Shown: in pieces, positions 62,997 through 64,000 of the stretch
How positions within the stretch are numbered: position 1 is the stretch's first letter
Layout of the letters: every line of letters starts with the position of its first letter
Source of the DNA: Hippopus hippopus
Taxonomy: Eukaryota > Mollusca > Bivalvia > Cardiida > Cardiidae
NCBI GenBank assembly: GCA_946811185.2
Contig: OX328099.1
Coordinates: 37,993,299-38,057,298 of the forward strand
Reading direction: 5' to 3'
DNA: 64,000 nucleotides
Notes under the pieces: generated by a model
Told to the model about the DNA's origin: nothing
Seen by the model: the letters and a program-made list of their open reading frames with translations, nothing else
Database searches by the model: none
Position numbers and translations under genes: made by a program

Positions 62997-63111
62997 GTAC
63001 AGTTTGTATTCCATAACTCTTTTATAACTCTAGATAGATTTGACTTTATTTAGGAGGTCCAAAGGAAGAATTATGATGCATCTAGAGATAATTTTTGCCA
63101 TTGTTTACGGT

Positions 63112-63214
63112 TAACCTCTTACCACACAATCCCAAGTTTTATCAACCCTTATGGAAAAGGCTTAGGAAAACATCATTGGAAAAGGCAAAAATGCTGGTAA
63201 CCTGCACTTTCTTC
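63112..63214 (-). mobile_element. THM MITE (reverse), truncated, intron 21
   Basis: TTAACCTCTTACCACACAAT .. GGCAAAAATGCTGGTAACCT; cut where CAGGGGTGTGGAAATC begins. Rightmost copy seen. Confidence 0.72.
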
Positions 63215-64000
63215 CCAGGGGTGTGGAAATCTTGAAATTTTCTACTTGTCCATGGACAAGTACATCTAAAAAATCTTGTCCGTCAGGGAAGTTTACTTGT
63301 CCAAAACAAAACAATTTTAAATGACACACAAAGAGCTAACTGAATGTAGTTTGTAGATAATGATGTCCTTTTAACCTTTTAAATTTGCTTTGTTTGTGTT
63401 CTTAATAATAATGATGAAAATAAATCAAGCAAACCTTTATGGGGCTTTTTTCCCAAAAATTGGGAAGGGGCCTTAGCCTTTCATTTTTTTTTTTTTTTGA
63501 TATTCAAGTGCGATTTTGGCCAAATTGGGAAAAAGCAGACTGACCTTCAAGGTACATCAATAAAACAAATTAATGGCACTGTACATACAATTAAATAGAC
63601 AGGTGCAACAATTTAATAATTGAAAAAGATTCAACAGTTACACTATAACTGCTTAAACCATGGCCAAATATCTCGGTGTTTGCCCTTACAGCCCTTTTTA
63701 ACACTACTGTGGCACACCCATGCATGCCGGAGTTAATACTTCAGCAGAACAGCTTACCAGCCATCATATGATACAAGGGAATCATTATCTGTGGAAGTTA
63801 AAAGGCTAGGCTTGGTTAATATTCTGGAGATGTAGAGTTTGCATCATGTGCAGTGATAATAAATGTTTAGTTTTCAGACAACGGGAGATCGGCGATGTCC
63901 GACAGACCCGGCACTTCAGATTGAGACACAGTATGCGGAGATTTGATTACCTGTAGATCGATCTGCAAAGAATTAAAACGTTTTACGCCGAAAGTAAAAA
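63215..64000. other. Start of intron 21: one probable repeat end, otherwise unassigned
   Basis: CTACTTGTCCATGGACAAGT (63241) is a palindromic word followed by CTTGTCCGTCAGGG..ACTTGTCC, probably a dispersed repeat. A T run lies at 63484-63499. The last 150 bp are slightly GC-richer, but no splice-flanked family exon is recognised; the next exon should lie beyond the window. Confidence 0.4.

Noticed and set aside
60587..61015. 142-codon minus-strand ORF
   Set aside because: It spans the four-copy THM chain; the recurring NPLPNNPWF / EKEKMLVTSIFSF peptide is the repeat, not a protein family.
61265..61372. tRNA gene on the minus strand
   Set aside because: Pol III boxes are present but the cloverleaf and 3' end are not convincing; better read as a SINE head.
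12107..63214. CRISPR-like array from the regularly recurring palindromes
   Set aside because: Spacing is irregular, units are about 230 bp with TTAA ends in both orientations, and the genome is eukaryotic.

Overview
The window is animal nuclear DNA and most resembles a bivalve mollusc. It is AT-rich and intron-rich, with GT/AG splicing, and has no bacterial-type gene packing. Its repeats are of kinds familiar from bivalve genomes: tRNA-derived SINEs whose tail includes the ACTGAAATAATGTTG block, a 152-bp tandem element of the CvA/pearl type, and dispersed units made of blocks such as AAGGTCAAGGTCACAG. The species assignment is inference.

One gene is supported, on the + strand from about 14.05 kb past the right edge. 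It is a thioester-containing protein of the alpha-2-macroglobulin / CD109 / TEP family. I assembled 21 coding exons (14859-62996). All 20 internal junctions keep phase, giving 881 codons without a stop. Recognisable parts, in order, are a signal peptide, MG1 (GFTYMAVVPNSIRPNSE), MG2 (QTDKAVYKPGDT), MG3 (YVLPKFEV), MG4, MG5, MG6 (VDKSVRLMKEGNDITKD), a basic bait-like stretch, and MG7 onward (RKDFPETWIW, KPFFISFQPPYSVVRGE). The thioester domain, the receptor-binding domain and any GPI signal lie beyond the window. A noncoding first exon and a TATA-like box near 14.02 kb are proposed.

Layout: 1-12.1 kb has no gene and holds older repeats (a 2.2-kb element with terminal inverted repeats, a CvA-like element, a 410-bp inverted repeat, a SINE). 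12.1-14.0 kb is upstream flank. 14.0-27.6 kb is the 5' end and a 12.7-kb intron 1. 27.6-63.0 kb holds coding exons 2-21 separated by introns of about 0.6-3.3 kb. 63.0-64 kb is the start of intron 21.

The outstanding feature is a MITE family, labelled here THM (TTAA-hairpin MITE). It is about 230 bp long, is bounded by TTAA, and carries a central palindrome that is still perfect over 67 bp in the best copy. I count roughly 90 copies and fragments between 12.1 and 63.2 kb. There is at least one in every intron, none interrupts an exon, and I see none in the first 12 kb. Some copies have divergent arms that still pair. Two exons of the gene (signal peptide exon, exon 5) are accompanied by decayed tandem partial copies of themselves in the adjoining introns.
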